Shown: positions 47,804-58,968, numbered from the stretch's first letter. The stretch is 64,000 nucleotides of DNA from Coffea arabica (GCF_036785885.1 NC_092323.1:20840501-20904500); one strand, 5' to 3'. Numbers and translations: made by a program. Notes: a model not told the origin generated them from the sequence alone.

Positions 47804-47831
47804 CCCGTTCAACGAACGGGTACAAAACTAG
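47804..47831 (+). other. Helitron A 3' terminal hairpin and CTAG
   Basis: A CCCGTTC/GAACGGG stem with 3-base loop, spacer TACAAAA, then CTAG. It is the transposition stop signal in Helitrons. Confidence 0.85.
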
Positions 47832-49067
47832 TATATATAATAAAGTTGTATCCTCATTCTTATCCCTTCATGTTTTCTCTTTCCTACATGGCTTAACGAG
47901 ACGGCAAGTAGTTTCCTACGTGGCTTGCTCCTTTTTTGTTTAGATATATATCAATTCTTATTTCCTATAAGAATTCTTAATATTATATGATTTTTATTTC
48001 CTACCCAAAAAAGGAACTGGAAAGTAATATGATATAAATAAAAGAGACATAAATATCTCTATTAGATATATCTCCAAATTCATGCCAATAATTTGTGTAC
48101 TGCATAGGGAACCGAAGTAAATAAGAATTGTTATCACTACAAGAAGTAGAAAAATAACTAATTTCAAAAGTAACCATTAATAACAGAAGTCAATATCTGA
48201 TGTTAGAAATAGGATTCTTAATAAATTTTATTATTAAGTGTGTTTTCAAGACATAGTGCATAGCACGAAATTTATGGAAAAGAAAAAGTTAATTGAATCC
48301 AATTAACTATAAGTATTTGACCCGTACGGTCAAATATAAATTCTTATTTGAGCACGGGTTTGTAAATTCCTATAAATCCGTTGGTTGTTAATCAAAACAT
48401 GCAGGTTATACTCATTGTTAGGTTATAGGATTCACAATACATCTCTGCTAAGATGGTGGGGAGTATTTAGTGTGTGGACCCACACCATAGGAGTCCATGC
48501 ACTTAAAGGACTCGATATAGGTGAGGTGGTCTTTCAAGGTAGGTAAAATCTGTCTTGAGAACGCACTTTTATTTCCTATAAGAATTCTTAATAGTATGGG
48601 ATTTTTATTTCCTACCCAAAGTTATGTACTTTAAACAATTTAAATCAAGATAAACCTACTTTTAATGTTCTTATCAATATCTCTTTATATTCTTATCAAT
48701 TCTTATTTCTTATGCCTACACTACATATAGCCTATAATATATTGATTTCAAACATCAAATTCATGGTTAGGTATTTTCAGTGCAAGCGGTTGGCACATTA
48801 AAGCATCGATTTTGGGTTTCCACTCCTCTTGATTATTAGATACATCTTATTTCAATACATATTTTGTTTTAAAAAGGCATGTTGATCTTCAATTATAAAA
48901 GTTTAGTAACATATCTTGAATTTTTTTTTATTTTTATTTTCTGTTTGTTTTTTTATGAACACATAGGATTAGTAATATATCTTGAATTAGTAATAAATCT
49001 CTCTTATATTTCACATATTATATCTCACATAATATTTTTGCCTTTAATTTTGATAAATCATTATCAG

Positions 49068-49460
49068 ATTGGTGGAACCGACAACCAATACCAACTTGAA
49101 GTATCTTCTTCCCAGATCCCAATTAATATAACAGATGATTCTAATCAACAATATTTCAATACACTTCATATGAATCATTCATCAGAGGGTTCAAGAAAAA
49201 CCACAGAGGAAGGGAATCCTCATAAAAAGATTTGCATGAGAAGGTAGATTTAATGTACTGTTTTACTTTCTTAAATTATAATCTTTACGTATTGTTATAC
49301 ACAATCTTGAATGCGATAAATCATTTATTTTTTTATACTTAGTTAACCTGTTTTGCTATCATGCAGTGATAATGGAAAATCAATAAATGCTGATTCACAC
49401 GGACAAATCGAAGAGAATGTTCAAACAGAAGAAAAACAAAAACAAGTTTCTGAAGAGTAG
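49068..49460 (+). pseudogene. RPA-like gene remnant in Helitron B (last two exons)
   Basis: Exon about 49068-49239 (IGGTDNQYQLEVSSSQ) with an intact GT donor (AAG-GTAGAT), and exon 49367-49460 (SDNGKSINADSHG to QVSEE). The OB-fold exons are missing, so only the tail remains. Confidence 0.72.
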
Positions 49461-49698
49461 AATATTATTTGATACTATTTACTGCACTTTTTATTTATTT
49501 TCAAAGTTTTTGAATGTTATGGCATTGTCGAATTTTTTTTTTCCATTTTTGAATTATTATTTACTAAATTAGATGTTCAAATTTATATTATAAGAATACT
49601 TTATATTACAATGCGCATATAGTAATATACATTAAGTTTGTATTTCATATCAACATTTTTATAAAATTGATTAAATAGTTTATTATTTTTCGAAGATT

Positions 49699-49726
49699 CC
49701 CGTTCAACGAACGGGTACAAAACTAG
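49699..49726 (+). other. Helitron B 3' terminal hairpin and CTAG
   Basis: Same hairpin (CCCGTTC-aac-GAACGGG) and TACAAAA spacer as in A, then CTAG. Confidence 0.85.
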
Positions 49727-49879
49727 TTTAGTATAAAGCAAAGCATGTAATTTATAAAATTATAAATTTTCAAAAAGTTAACTAAATATAGCATAATAAT
49801 CAAAATCAAACATCTATATCTAAGAAAATAAGTATATAACTTACTTTATTATAATATATCAAATTTGTGTTTCTTTGTC

Positions 49880-50215
49880 GAGGTGGCTTTGGTCTAGTAG
49901 CTCAAGTTCAGACCTTGTAACTTAGAGGTTTTGGATTTTAATTCATCTATCTTTTCTACACTTTTTTAATCTCACCTTCCCCGTTAGAAATTTTTTTTTA
50001 AATCTATCAAATCTAGGGAATCTAACTTGTGCACGTTGTTTTTTTCTTATAATCAAAATCAGCAATGATAGAATTTGAATTGAAATTCCACCCCCCTGCT
50101 AGAAAAAAAAATTCAAAAAACTATCAAATCTAAGCATTCCAACTTGTGCACATCGTTTTTTCTTACAATCAAAATCAGCAATGATAGAATCTGTATCGAA
50201 ACTTCTAAAGATATC
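49880..50215. repeat. 117 bp tandem duplication with a SINE-like head
   Basis: ATCTATCAAATCTA, AACTTGTGCAC, TTTTTCTTA(T/C)AATC and AGCAATGATAGAAT occur twice, offset 117 bp (GCAC at 50031 and GCA at 50148). The preceding 49880-49960 (GTGGCTTTGGTCTAGTAGCT, TTTGGATTTTAATTC) resembles a drifted tRNA-type A/B-box head; that part is weak. Confidence 0.55.
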
Positions 50216-50373
50216 TTTCTCGACAAGAGGATAGTTTACTGGTTTTCTTGTTTATTGGTAAATCGTTGCAAATTAGACATGTGCCACTATTAGTGTACTA
50301 CCATTGTATGCATATTATAATTTGTAATATTTTGGACTCGAGCCACTATTATTATACTACTGTTGTGCATGCG

Positions 50374-50374
<1 letters not shown>

Positions 50375-50423
<49 letters not shown>
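50375..50423. repeat. (TA)n microsatellite
   Basis: About 24 uninterrupted TA units. Confidence 0.95.
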
Positions 50424-50426
<3 letters not shown>

Positions 50427-50455
50427 TAAGTTTATAGGAGAGCTTCATAAAAAAA

Positions 50456-52157
50456 GGCATAATTTCAGAAACCTCCCTCAAGATTTCTGACAAATTATAT
50501 GTAAATACTCTCTAATATTAAAAATTACACTCCCTTCCATTTTCAGATGGATGTAACCAAATGTCACTATCCATAGCTTCCAAATGACTAAATTACCTTT
50601 AAAAAATTGTACATTTTCTGCTATTAGAAAAGTGAGAAAATGAAATTGCATCAATTAAATTTTTTTTTTAATGCTTCTTGGCGCCATTTGCTGGTGGTAT
50701 AAGAACTTGAGGCGCCAATTTTTTTTAATGTCAAGAAATCCTAGTCATCTGCATAAAACTCAGGTAAATACAAGTGCTGTTTCTGTTGAGGATCATATTG
50801 GTGCTCAAACTCAAGCCAGTGCTACCAATGTTCAACTTCAAATTCAAGCTACTTCAAGTGGTATTAAAACGGTATTATTCTAGTGATTTTCATCTGTTGT
50901 CTTCACACACAAATTGGTATTGGTTAACACAATTCTGTGGGACGTTAATGCTATAACTATATGGCTCTCCTTTGGCATATCTATAGAGAGGAAGACCAGC
51001 AAAATCTAGAGCACATAGGAGAATGGAACCTGCTAGGAAAGATGCAGGTACTTCCTCCACTATGGCTTGTACAATTCCAGGACATGTGACCAAGAATAAC
51101 AATGCAGTTTCCAACTCTTCTGGAAATGTTACTGCCACTGCTAAAGCAACTACTGAAGCATAGAATGTTAGCAGCAGGTTCAACATGACATTTTGAAGAA
51201 TCTCCAACATGTTTGATCTAATTAAATGTGGGATTGTAATTACCAAGTTATGTAGTAGTGTAGGCATCTTTGGTATTAGATGTTGCAATGTGTTGCTCTA
51301 TGGCAATTCAATTGCCTCCTCTAAATCTTTTGTGTATCAGAAATGGGTATAAGCATTGTTAGGGAGCAGGGCACAGATGGTTGTCAGTGACAATCGTCCA
51401 AAACAATGTAAGGATTTTTAAACATATTGTAATTCAAATTGAACAGCTTGTACATCCTTATAATAGATAATGTAATATTATGTATGGAACCCATATAAAC
51501 AGTAACATAATTTTACAATTTTGTTGTAAGAATGTATAGGTTATTCAATTTGAATTACAATTTATTTAAAAATTCTTACATCGTTTCGGACCGTAGTCAC
51601 TGACCGCCATCCGGGCCTCTGATTGGCATTGTTAATGTATGGTCCCCTAGCTAGGCAATCCTCACCATCTGGACAAGTAGTTTGAGATGATGTTTTTGTG
51701 TTTTGTGGATTGCTTAGCGTACATACTAGTTCTTTTTTGCATTGAACATACTACATGTGTTGAGTGTTCGGTCCTAATCATCTTTGAAACTGTTGAGATG
51801 GTTTTTTTGTGCCTTGAATTGCTTAGCATGCACTTGCATAGGTTATAACTGAACATATTGGCAAATATTGCTTATGCTTTTTAAGGCTATTATTGTACTT
51901 ATATTATTATTTTTTTCTTTTGTTATTTTCATAAAAAAAAAAAGTGGTACATATTTTCTCCTACATATAATGAGGGCAAATTTGGTACAAAATTATGTAT
52001 TAGCACTTTTTCTCAAATTTTAAGAAAGCTTTTACTGACAAGGACTAAAATAGTTATCAAATATGTCATTTAAGGGGAAGGGAGTGTAATTTTTAATATT
52101 AGAAAATATTTTAATGTAATTGTCAAAAAACTTGAGAGAGGTTTCTGAAATTATCCC
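50456..52157. mobile_element. Mutator-like element (MULE) with long inverted ends
   Basis: The ends match as long inverted repeats of about 85 bp: GGCATAATTTCAGAAACCTC at the left and GGGATAATTTCAGAAACCTC as the complement of the right, continuing to AATATTAAAAATTACACTCC on both. The flanks ATAAAAAAA and TAAAAAAAA fit a 9 bp duplication but are low-complexity. No MURA transposase was recognised. The interior has two short frames (50671-50883 plus; 50890-51288 minus, hydrophobic) of unknown family, so a gene-capturing Pack-MULE is possible. Confidence 0.8.
51362..51625. mobile_element. Palindromic MITE nested in the MULE (9 bp duplication)
   Basis: A 264 bp hairpin-like element. The left arm reads GATGGTTGTCAGTGAC, then ATGTAAGGATTTTTAAA, then TTGTAATTCAAATTGAA. 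The right arm repeats these in complement. It is flanked by a perfect GCATTGTTA at 51353-51361 and 51626-51634. Confidence 0.87.
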
Positions 52158-52166
52158 TAAAAAAAA

Positions 52167-53016
52167 TGTTGGAGGGCCAAAACTGAAATCACAGAAACTC
52201 ATCAACTCTAAATAACTATCACATCAAACAAATTCTGAAAATCTTGGAGGCTACAGCACCGCCCCGCCTCATAAAAGTTTCGCCAGTGACTTCACAAGTA
52301 TATATACGTATGTATATATGTATGTATATACTTCACAGACACGTGTTAAAAAAACTCAAAAGTGTTTTAAAAAATAAAACGCAAGTGAACAGGCGTGGAT
52401 TATGTGGGACCTGAAAAAGGAAGATCGTGGTCATGTTTTGAGTCAAGACCTCTTTCTTTCGGCCAATTCTTGTAAGTTCTAGCAATAACGCGGTAGCTTC
52501 GCGGCTTACACATCCTTATCCAGGTGAGGTCATTGAATACGTCAAGGAAGCAATGACATCATCACCATGATTTCGTCAGCATACCAACATTGAATCTCTG
52601 TAGCAATATTTAGATTTTATTTACTTTATTTTTTGTAAACCAAAAAGGGATAGGATAGGAATCACAAAATTTTTTGTGTTTGTTTTAGTTTGGGAGAGAT
52701 AATAATTCAACAAAATTTCTTTTGTGCACTTCACTAGTATAACGACCGAAGGAAAAACAATAATGACAATAACAGAAAACATCTGCATTTGAATATTTAT
52801 TCGGGAAAATTTTCCAAAAAAATGCACTGCAACCACCTTTTTTTAAATCCGAGTTGAAAAAATTGAATTACAAAAGAGTTACCAAGTGTTTGACAAAAAA
52901 AAAAGGAATTATATGCATGTACACATATGTGTATATTTGTCCATTATGTAGAAGAACAAGTTTTGGAGGAATGTTATATTTGTATATGTGTGTACACATA
53001 CATATTATATGTTGAT
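52167..53016. other. No gene recognised
   Basis: Mostly AT-rich, with a slightly GC-richer patch at 52250-52290 (ACCGCCCCGCCTC) and at 52480-52570. No supported frame. Confidence 0.4.
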
Positions 53017-53170
53017 TTGTTTAGATAGAGTATTATTTAAAATAATTATTGTAACAGTTTTTGTAATATGATATATATATATATATATAAGATAAAAATG
53101 TGAATTGAAAAATATATTTATGATGCAAACGAAATATTATTTAAAAAAATTTGCTATCCGAACACTCTCG
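53017..53170. mobile_element. MITE family B copy
   Basis: Starts TTGTTTAGATAGAG and ends GCTATCCGAACAC, imperfect inverted ends. The interior has TGTAACAGTTTTTGTAATATG, AAGATAAAAATGTGAATTGAAA and TATGATGCAAACG, matching copies near 45245 and 60300. Confidence 0.65.
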
Positions 53171-54379
53171 TTTAAAAATTAAGATACGTCACGTTGCATT
53201 CTTTTCAAATAGTTTTTAATAGTATTAACGTATTTTTGAATGATTTATGATGGCTCGTATAAATTGCGGATCAATGAGAGACTGTTGACGGTGAGACTTG
53301 AACTCGCACTTTCTCGTGAGCTAATAAACTCTTATCATTTGTGAATCACAAACAGCCATTAGGTCAAACATGAAATCATATGTTATTATGACGAAAACAC
53401 AATACGGTAAGTGATGACGCAATTCCTGCCTGCTGATACGTCCACGAGCAATTTGCAAAGAAAATACTTACTAATCAACACTAACCTCATCCCAGGAGGT
53501 ATTTTCAAACCAAAATATTTGCTTTGCTGGTGATGGTCAAATGGAACCCCATGTGTATCAACAATCTACCAAGAAATGACTATCAAATTAGCTCTAACCT
53601 CATCCCAAAAGGTGCATGTTTCCTTCAAAGTTTGAAATTGGAGAGTCAAATGGGACCCAGTGAATTCATGAACAAGCATATTTTTATTATTTTCTATTTT
53701 GTGGTTGACCACCTATTGTTGTTTTGTCGGAAAGATACTTCTGTATCATTTTTGTGTTTAAGTCCATCTGGCGACTGATACTAATTCCTTTGAACTTATC
53801 TGGTGATCGGTTTTATCTCTTTTGGACCATTTTGGTTGGTTTCTTCTTTTATCTCTTTTGGACCATTTTGGTTGATTTCTTCACCATTTGGTTCATGCAC
53901 CTTCTAATTATTATTATATAAATAACATAAGAATCATGGTTTAACATTTTGACCTTTTCTGATGGGGATACATACAGCTCCTTACCAATCAACCTTAAGC
54001 GCAGACATAACTTGACCACCCAATCATAAAAAGTTATATGTTAAAATTTCACGGAGAGCTGTATTGATGAGTGATGTGTAAGAATTTCTGTAAACGATCT
54101 ATAATTCTTGAAATATATCTTAATTTATGATAGTGATTGAAATTAAATCCATTCTAACTTTTTTGATAATAATAAAAAAAATAGTTATCAACCTTAAGCA
54201 ATACAATAGTAGTCTCTAGACGAATTAACATTTGACCAATTACATTTTCAACATATTCTAATAAAAATGAAGAAGAAATGTATTCTAATAGAAAAGTAGT
54301 CTAGACAGTGGGAAAATCTAAGCCATGTTAACTGAGTGATGATTTTGTAACTTAATTTGTAGAAATGAAGTAGTATTCA
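53171..54379. other. No gene; one 36 bp tandem duplication
   Basis: At 53811-53882, TTTTATCTCTTTTGGACCAT with its downstream sequence is repeated at a 36 bp offset. The 84- and 65-codon frames here have no family resemblance. Confidence 0.5.
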
Positions 54380-54735
54380 GTTACATGTTACAACTCTCAA
54401 CTCATTTATTTCCAACTTAAGATATTTCATTTGGAAGAGTATACTAGTGTAATAAATTAAAATCAACTATATGCTAGGGGAGGGATGGGTTAGGTGATTT
54501 GAGGAGAGGGCGTATAAGTGAAAAGTCTCGAATCCGAATTCTTTCACTTATATTATAAAAAAATAAAAATAAATAAATCAACCATATACAAAAAGGCTAA
54601 TAATGAATTTGGCACCACATAGTTAGTTTTGGGAGGATATCTCTTTCTTTCGTATATCAAAGTGACACAAGCATCAAAGGTCTAGACCTTTTAACAAAAC
54701 AATTAGAACAAATACTTAGGTATAGTAACAAACTC
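54380..54735. repeat. Duplicated block, first copy (empty MITE site)
   Basis: Matches 58608-59117 closely: CATGTTACAACTCTCAACT, TTGGAAGAGTATAC, TTAGTTTTGGGAGGATATCT, CAAAGTGACACAAGCATCAA and CAAATACTTAGGTAT. It lacks the MITE present in the second copy and keeps the pre-insertion site CATATACAAAAAGGCTAATA near 54584. Confidence 0.85.
54475..54576 (+). mobile_element. Short SINE-like element with 13 bp duplication
   Basis: Reads TAGGGGAGGGATGGG, then a B-box-like TCTCGAATCCGAATTC, then an A-rich tail. Flanked by ATCAACTATATGC (54462-54474) and ATCAACCATATAC (54577-54589). Confidence 0.65.
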
Positions 54736-55500
54736 TAAATTGACCTTTTTGGATAACAGTTATAAAAGAATATGCATTACTTACTTTTGTTATATATAAT
54801 TTAATACCCAAAAAATTGAAAAAATCATGATATGGTGTAAAAGTACACACACACATATAATATATATATATAAGAGCATTATTATAATGTTAAATTGTTG
54901 GTCTTTCAGTTATTCAGGCCAATAGAGAAAGTATTAGTGGTGTGCCGAAAACTTATCTTGGAGTACCAACATCATTAACCTAAAAATATGATAAGCTATT
55001 CGACTTTAATTCAAGATTAATACTTCCAAATATTGGGCCTTGTTTGGATTGTGATTTTCTGCAAATTTTTTTTTTTTTTTTTACTTTTTTCATGAACATA
55101 TTTTCTATTTATCTTTTTATTTCACATATATCAAATCGTTACAGTACATTTTCCTACAAAAAGTCCTAAAAATAGCAATCTTTCTAATTGGCTTTTTTTT
55201 GGGTAAAGAATGTGATCGGAATACAAGAATCGTTATAAACAAGAACTTACATGTTTCTACCATTGTCTTAAAAATTCCTCTCGCATTTTTCTTAAAATCT
55301 CTTTTTTATTGGCAAATGATAATACCATAGTCCATATTTTATTTTCACAGCAAATTTGTATTAAAATGACAAAACTACCCCTCCTAAGTTCAAATTGCAT
55401 TTGAACTTGAGAAGGGTAATTTTGACATTTTGTGCACAGATAGCTGTGGAACTAAAAAATTGACTGCGGTAACAGCACTCATTTTTTTTATTTTTTATTA
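54736..55500. other. Spacer with a possible MITE fragment near 55037-55175
   Basis: GGGCCTTGTTTGGATTGTGA and the downstream TATTTCACATATATCAAATC, TTACAGTACATTTTCCTAC resemble a reversed family B piece with a long T run at 55066-55082. Otherwise AT-rich with no gene. Confidence 0.4.
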
Positions 55501-55514
55501 ACTAATTAACCTCT

Positions 55515-55702
55515 CCCAGTCGGGGTTCGGTTCACTGGTTGTAGTCCCAGTTGGGGGAGAGCCAGGTCACGGGATCGAATCCCTAGTTTACCGTGGCTGG
55601 TGATGCTTAGGGCGAGCCGCTCCCAGCCCGCAGTGGGATTAGTTGGGCCATACGGTAACCAGTTCATGGGCCCAGATACCCACTGTGAAGAAAAAAAAAA
55701 AA
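55515..55702 (+). mobile_element. tRNA-derived SINE with 14 bp duplication
   Basis: The head TCGGGGTTCGGTTCACTGG, then B-box GGATCGAATCC within ACGGGATCGAATCCC, a GC-rich body, and an A15-like tail. A perfect ACTAATTAACCTCT lies at 55501-55514 and 55703-55716. One of the clearest insertions in the window. Confidence 0.92.
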
Positions 55703-55716
55703 ACTAATTAACCTCT

Positions 55717-56056
55717 AACCTAACCTCGAAAATTCTTCTGTAGCTAGTAGCCATTACCTACACCAGTCCAACCTATCCAGCCATCCCTTCAAGACCCTGG
55801 TAAAGGAAAAACCAGGAAAAGGTAAAAGAGGTAGATTGGTGCAAGTTTTTGGATTTTTCCATTTAACGAATACTGAAAAGTAAAATCAATTAATCAACGA
55901 TCAGGTACTACAGGACAAGAATTACTTTCATTTGAATTTGTTGAAAAAAATAGTCAAATATGTTGGCGACATTCACCTGGTGTCCATGCAGCATAAGTTT
56001 GACCGATGACCTTAACTAGTGACCCCAAGAGACACAATTCTGCATCGAAGTTAATT
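55717..56056. other. No gene recognised
   Basis: AT-rich spacer without element ends or supported frame. Confidence 0.4.
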
Positions 56057-56302
56057 CGTTTGGATAAGTTATTTTTGGGGATATTTTTAAAAAAAAATTA
56101 CTGTAACATAGTTTTTATAGTATATTGAGATATTTTTAGAAAATATTTTGAGATATTTAAGTTTAGAAAAGTTTTTAGAATATATTTTGAAATAATTTTT
56201 AAATATTAAAAAAATTTAGACTACTTTTTAGAGTACTTTTTAAAATTTTTATTAATATTTTAAAAAACTAGTTTTTGAAAAACTCAGCAATCCAAACCGT
56301 TT
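56057..56302. mobile_element. MITE-like element, inverted partner of 57288-57530
   Basis: Starts TCGTTTGGATAAG and ends CAATCCAAACCG (complement CGGTTTGGATTG). The right part, ACTTTTTAGAGTACTTTTTA and AACTAGTTTTTGAAAAAC, is the complement of the left part of 57288-57530. Confidence 0.65.
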
Positions 56303-56508
56303 ATTTAAAGACACATAAATAATAAAAAATAGTGACATATTTAATATGTGTTTAAATAGGCACTAATATCCACAACTATGTTAATTAATGGCTTTTACTT
56401 TGAAATCATTTACTTCACTTGTTCGGAATAGGACCTAGTCATGTATATGTTGGCTTTCTACAAATTCAACGAGGGTAGAAGCAACTTTTTAAAAAAAAAA
56501 AAAAAAAA

Positions 56509-56661
56509 GAGTAAAGTTCATATGTATTGATAGTGTATACATTATCACTATTAGATCTATGACATATATGCAAAATTAAATTTCAAATTCAAAATTTACA
56601 TAGTTGTCATACATCCAACGGTGACAATATTATTCACTGTCAGTATAGGATAGATTAATTC
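56509..56661. mobile_element. MITE family A copy
   Basis: Left GAGTAAAGTTCATATGTATTG, TGATAGTGTATACATTATC; right CACTGTCAGTATAGGATAG, ATTAATTC. 153 bp, the same length as the copy at 46652. The flanks are A-rich, so the duplication is ambiguous. Confidence 0.75.
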
Positions 56662-57287
56662 AAAAAATAAATGCCTGAAATAATAGTATTGAGTGGGCAC
56701 ACAAAAATTAGTGTGGTAAAAATGAAATTTTAAACTAAATAAAAAATTTTTGTAAAAATTTTACAATAAATTATAGTAAAAATTTTAGGTAAAACAATAT
56801 TTTAAAAATACACCGTCCAAAGGACCAATACTGTTCAGTGAGCATGCTAAAATTAGCACGGTAAAAACGGAATTTTTCTAAATTTTTATTGCTTATTGGA
56901 CGTATCCCCACTTTGCAATATTTGTAGATCCCAAATGGCAGCATTGGGCCATTGGCTGATCCACTCATTGGTTAGTGGTGCAAGTGCCTGACAGTGCTTG
57001 AATTTTTACCCTACTAATTTATAGATGTACTCCTACTGACCAAAGAAAAAAAATTAACATGTGATAATTTGAATATTAGGCTGTCAAAAATTTTGTTTTA
57101 AATTCAAAAATGCTAGAAACTCACCATAATTAGTGCCGATGAGTGAATTGATTAAAAATTTTTAATCAAAGAATTAAGTAACTCATATGATCTATTAAAT
57201 TAAATGATGATTACTCATACAAACTCAATACGTTAAAAGTGCATAGTTCATGGGCGAGTTTTCTATATATATAGAATTCTCGCAGTA

Positions 57288-57530
57288 ACTCTGTTTGGAT
57301 GGGAGTGTTTTTTAAAAACTAGTTTTTTAAATATAATAAAATTTTTAAAAAGTACTCTAAAAAGTAATCTAAAAATTAGTTTAAATTTTTTAAAAATTTT
57401 AAAAAACATCTGAAAATATATTCTAGAAACTATTCTACTCTTAAATATTCCAAAATATTTTTTTGAAAATATCCCAAAATATAATCTAAAAACTTTGATA
57501 CAGTAAAATTTGTCTATATTATTGTTGCGC
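57288..57530. mobile_element. MITE-like element, inverted partner of 56057-56302
   Basis: TGTTTGGATGGGAGTG, AAAACTAGTTTTTTAAA and AAAAAGTACTCTAAAAAGTA mirror the earlier copy in opposite orientation. The right end is not sharp. Confidence 0.6.
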
Positions 57531-57724
57531 AATATTATTTTACAGAACTATAGGAACTTCATTTTAATTGTGCCCGTGAAAAGTTTTATTCACCATCGAA
57601 CCGATATACCACAACTTACTTGGTTCATTTTTTGATTGCGAGTTTTTGCAGAAAAATTCATTTTATATATTTTGCAATCATTTTCTTTACCTCACATACA
57701 TTATATCGCTATATTATATTTTAA

Positions 57725-57875
57725 ATTAATCTTTTATATACTGACAGTATATACACTTTCATTATTGAATGCATGACACATAATTTAAATTTGAATTAAA
57801 ATTCTAAATTTTGAATATGTCTCGTATATTTAATCATAATGATATATGCACTTTAAATATATATAACATTTATTC
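57725..57875. mobile_element. MITE family A copy, diverged
   Basis: ATTAATCTTTTATATACTGA, CAGTATATACACTTTCATTA and a diverged right arm ending ATTTATTC. Order and length (about 151 bp) fit the family. Confidence 0.6.
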
Positions 57876-58607
57876 TTGTACTTTTTTTTAACAAAAAAAT
57901 CCAAAAACCTACCATCCAAACCGGACCAAAACTTCTAGAATAGTTTAGAGAGCTTGACATGAGACCCTTCAAGCCCACATGAAAGCTTCCCAGCTACTAA
58001 ATAAATAACAGTGAAAGCGTTGGAGCACTAGATTTTGTACCCAAATAAGAAAAAAGGTGGCGGCGCGACCCGATCCAATCTCCAGATGAGACCGTCCCCA
58101 AGTTCGGCCGACCAGCTGTTGAGCAACACTAATAATTAATTCATGCACCTTAAAAGCTAAAGGGTACTTTCTTATGTCGGCATGTCACCTCAAAATGTTC
58201 AAAGCAAAAGAAACAAGGGGGGAAAAAAAAGGGAAAAAACATGTCGGACTCAAATAAAAACCTTAATAGTTTAAGGGAGTTCTATAAAATATTTTTGGAT
58301 ACTAAATCAATGACTATTAGTTGAATATTTAAAAGGAGACATAAACCTTTGAATGATTGTAGTAGTTTAAATTATTAAATGATGTGGTAGGAGTTTATTA
58401 GATTATAATCATGGATATGATATCCAAAAGGAATGATATAATTTCCTAATATTTAATAATTAATTTGGACAGGACATTCTGATGTTTTTCAAGATTATAT
58501 AACAGTGATTATGTAGATATTGAGAAATAGTTTCTAACACAACAATGATAGTAATTTATCTAGACAGATGAAACTTATAGGCATTACACAAAATAGACCA
58601 ATTACAT
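57876..58607. other. No gene recognised
   Basis: AT-rich, with a GC-richer patch at 58055-58120 (GGCGGCGCGACCCGATCC). Confidence 0.4.
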
Positions 58608-58702
58608 TTTACATGTTACAACTCTCAACTGATTTATTTACAACTTAAGATATTTAATTTGGAAGAGTATACAAGTGTAATAAATTTAAATCAACTATAT
58701 GC

Positions 58703-58790
58703 CAGAGGAGGGATGTGTTAGATGATTTGAGAAAAGGAAATATAAGTGAAAAGTCTTGAATTCGAATTCTTTCACTTATACCATAAAAAG
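58703..58790 (+). mobile_element. Short SINE-like element (second copy)
   Basis: CAGAGGAGGGATGTG and TCTTGAATTCGAATTC match the element at 54475-54576. The flanks ATCAACTATATGC (58690-58702) and ACAACCATATAC (58791-58802) are the same target. Confidence 0.6.
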
Positions 58791-58807
58791 ACAACCATAT
58801 ACAAAAA

Positions 58808-58968
58808 GAGAAAATCTTATATACACTGACAGTGTATATACTATCACAGTTGGATTTATGATATATGTGCAAAAATTGAATTTCAAATTCAAATTTTGCA
58901 TAGTTGTCATTCATCCAACGCTGACAGTGTATACACTGTTACATTGTCAGTGTAAGAAAAATTAATCC
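58808..58968. mobile_element. MITE family A copy with 9 bp duplication and paralogous empty site
   Basis: 161 bp, with arms ACACTGACAGTGTATATAC and (complement) GGATTAATTTTTCTTACACT. Flanked by a perfect ATACAAAAA at 58799-58807 and 58969-58977. The matching empty site lies near 54586, where ATACAAAAA occurs once. Confidence 0.9.

Larger units (their letters stand above)
45923..47831 (+). mobile_element. Helitron A, non-autonomous, with RPA-like exons
   Basis: The 3' end shows a 7 bp perfect hairpin CCCGTTC-aac-GAACGGG (47804-47820), seven bases, then CTAG (47828-47831) before T: the Helitron 3' structure. The left end is set where similarity with copy B begins (TATATATAATAAAG), without the classic TC. 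It lacks Rep/helicase but keeps RPA70-like exons. It abuts Helitron B directly. Confidence 0.82.
47832..49726 (+). mobile_element. Helitron B, deletion/rearranged relative of A
   Basis: Its first about 230 bp match A's start (CGAGACGGCAAGTAGTTTCC and following), and its last about 730 bp from 48995 match A's end. The middle, 48080-48990, is different, with no recognised gene. It holds a second short copy of the TTTCCTATAAGAATTCTTAA segment near 48575. It ends with the same hairpin and CTAG at 49723-49726 before T, and begins at the base after A's CTAG. Confidence 0.8.

Noticed and set aside
49068..49247. Treating the Helitron RPA tail as a functional host gene
   Set aside because: It lies between Helitron ends, lacks the OB-fold exons and has a sister copy with a broken splice site.
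53280..53345. tRNA gene or SINE near GAGACTTGAACTCGC
   Set aside because: Only a B-box-like match; no cloverleaf, A tail or target duplication could be found.
55515..55702. Functional tRNA gene
   Set aside because: B-box is good, but the body does not fold as tRNA and an A tail with 14 bp duplication shows a SINE.
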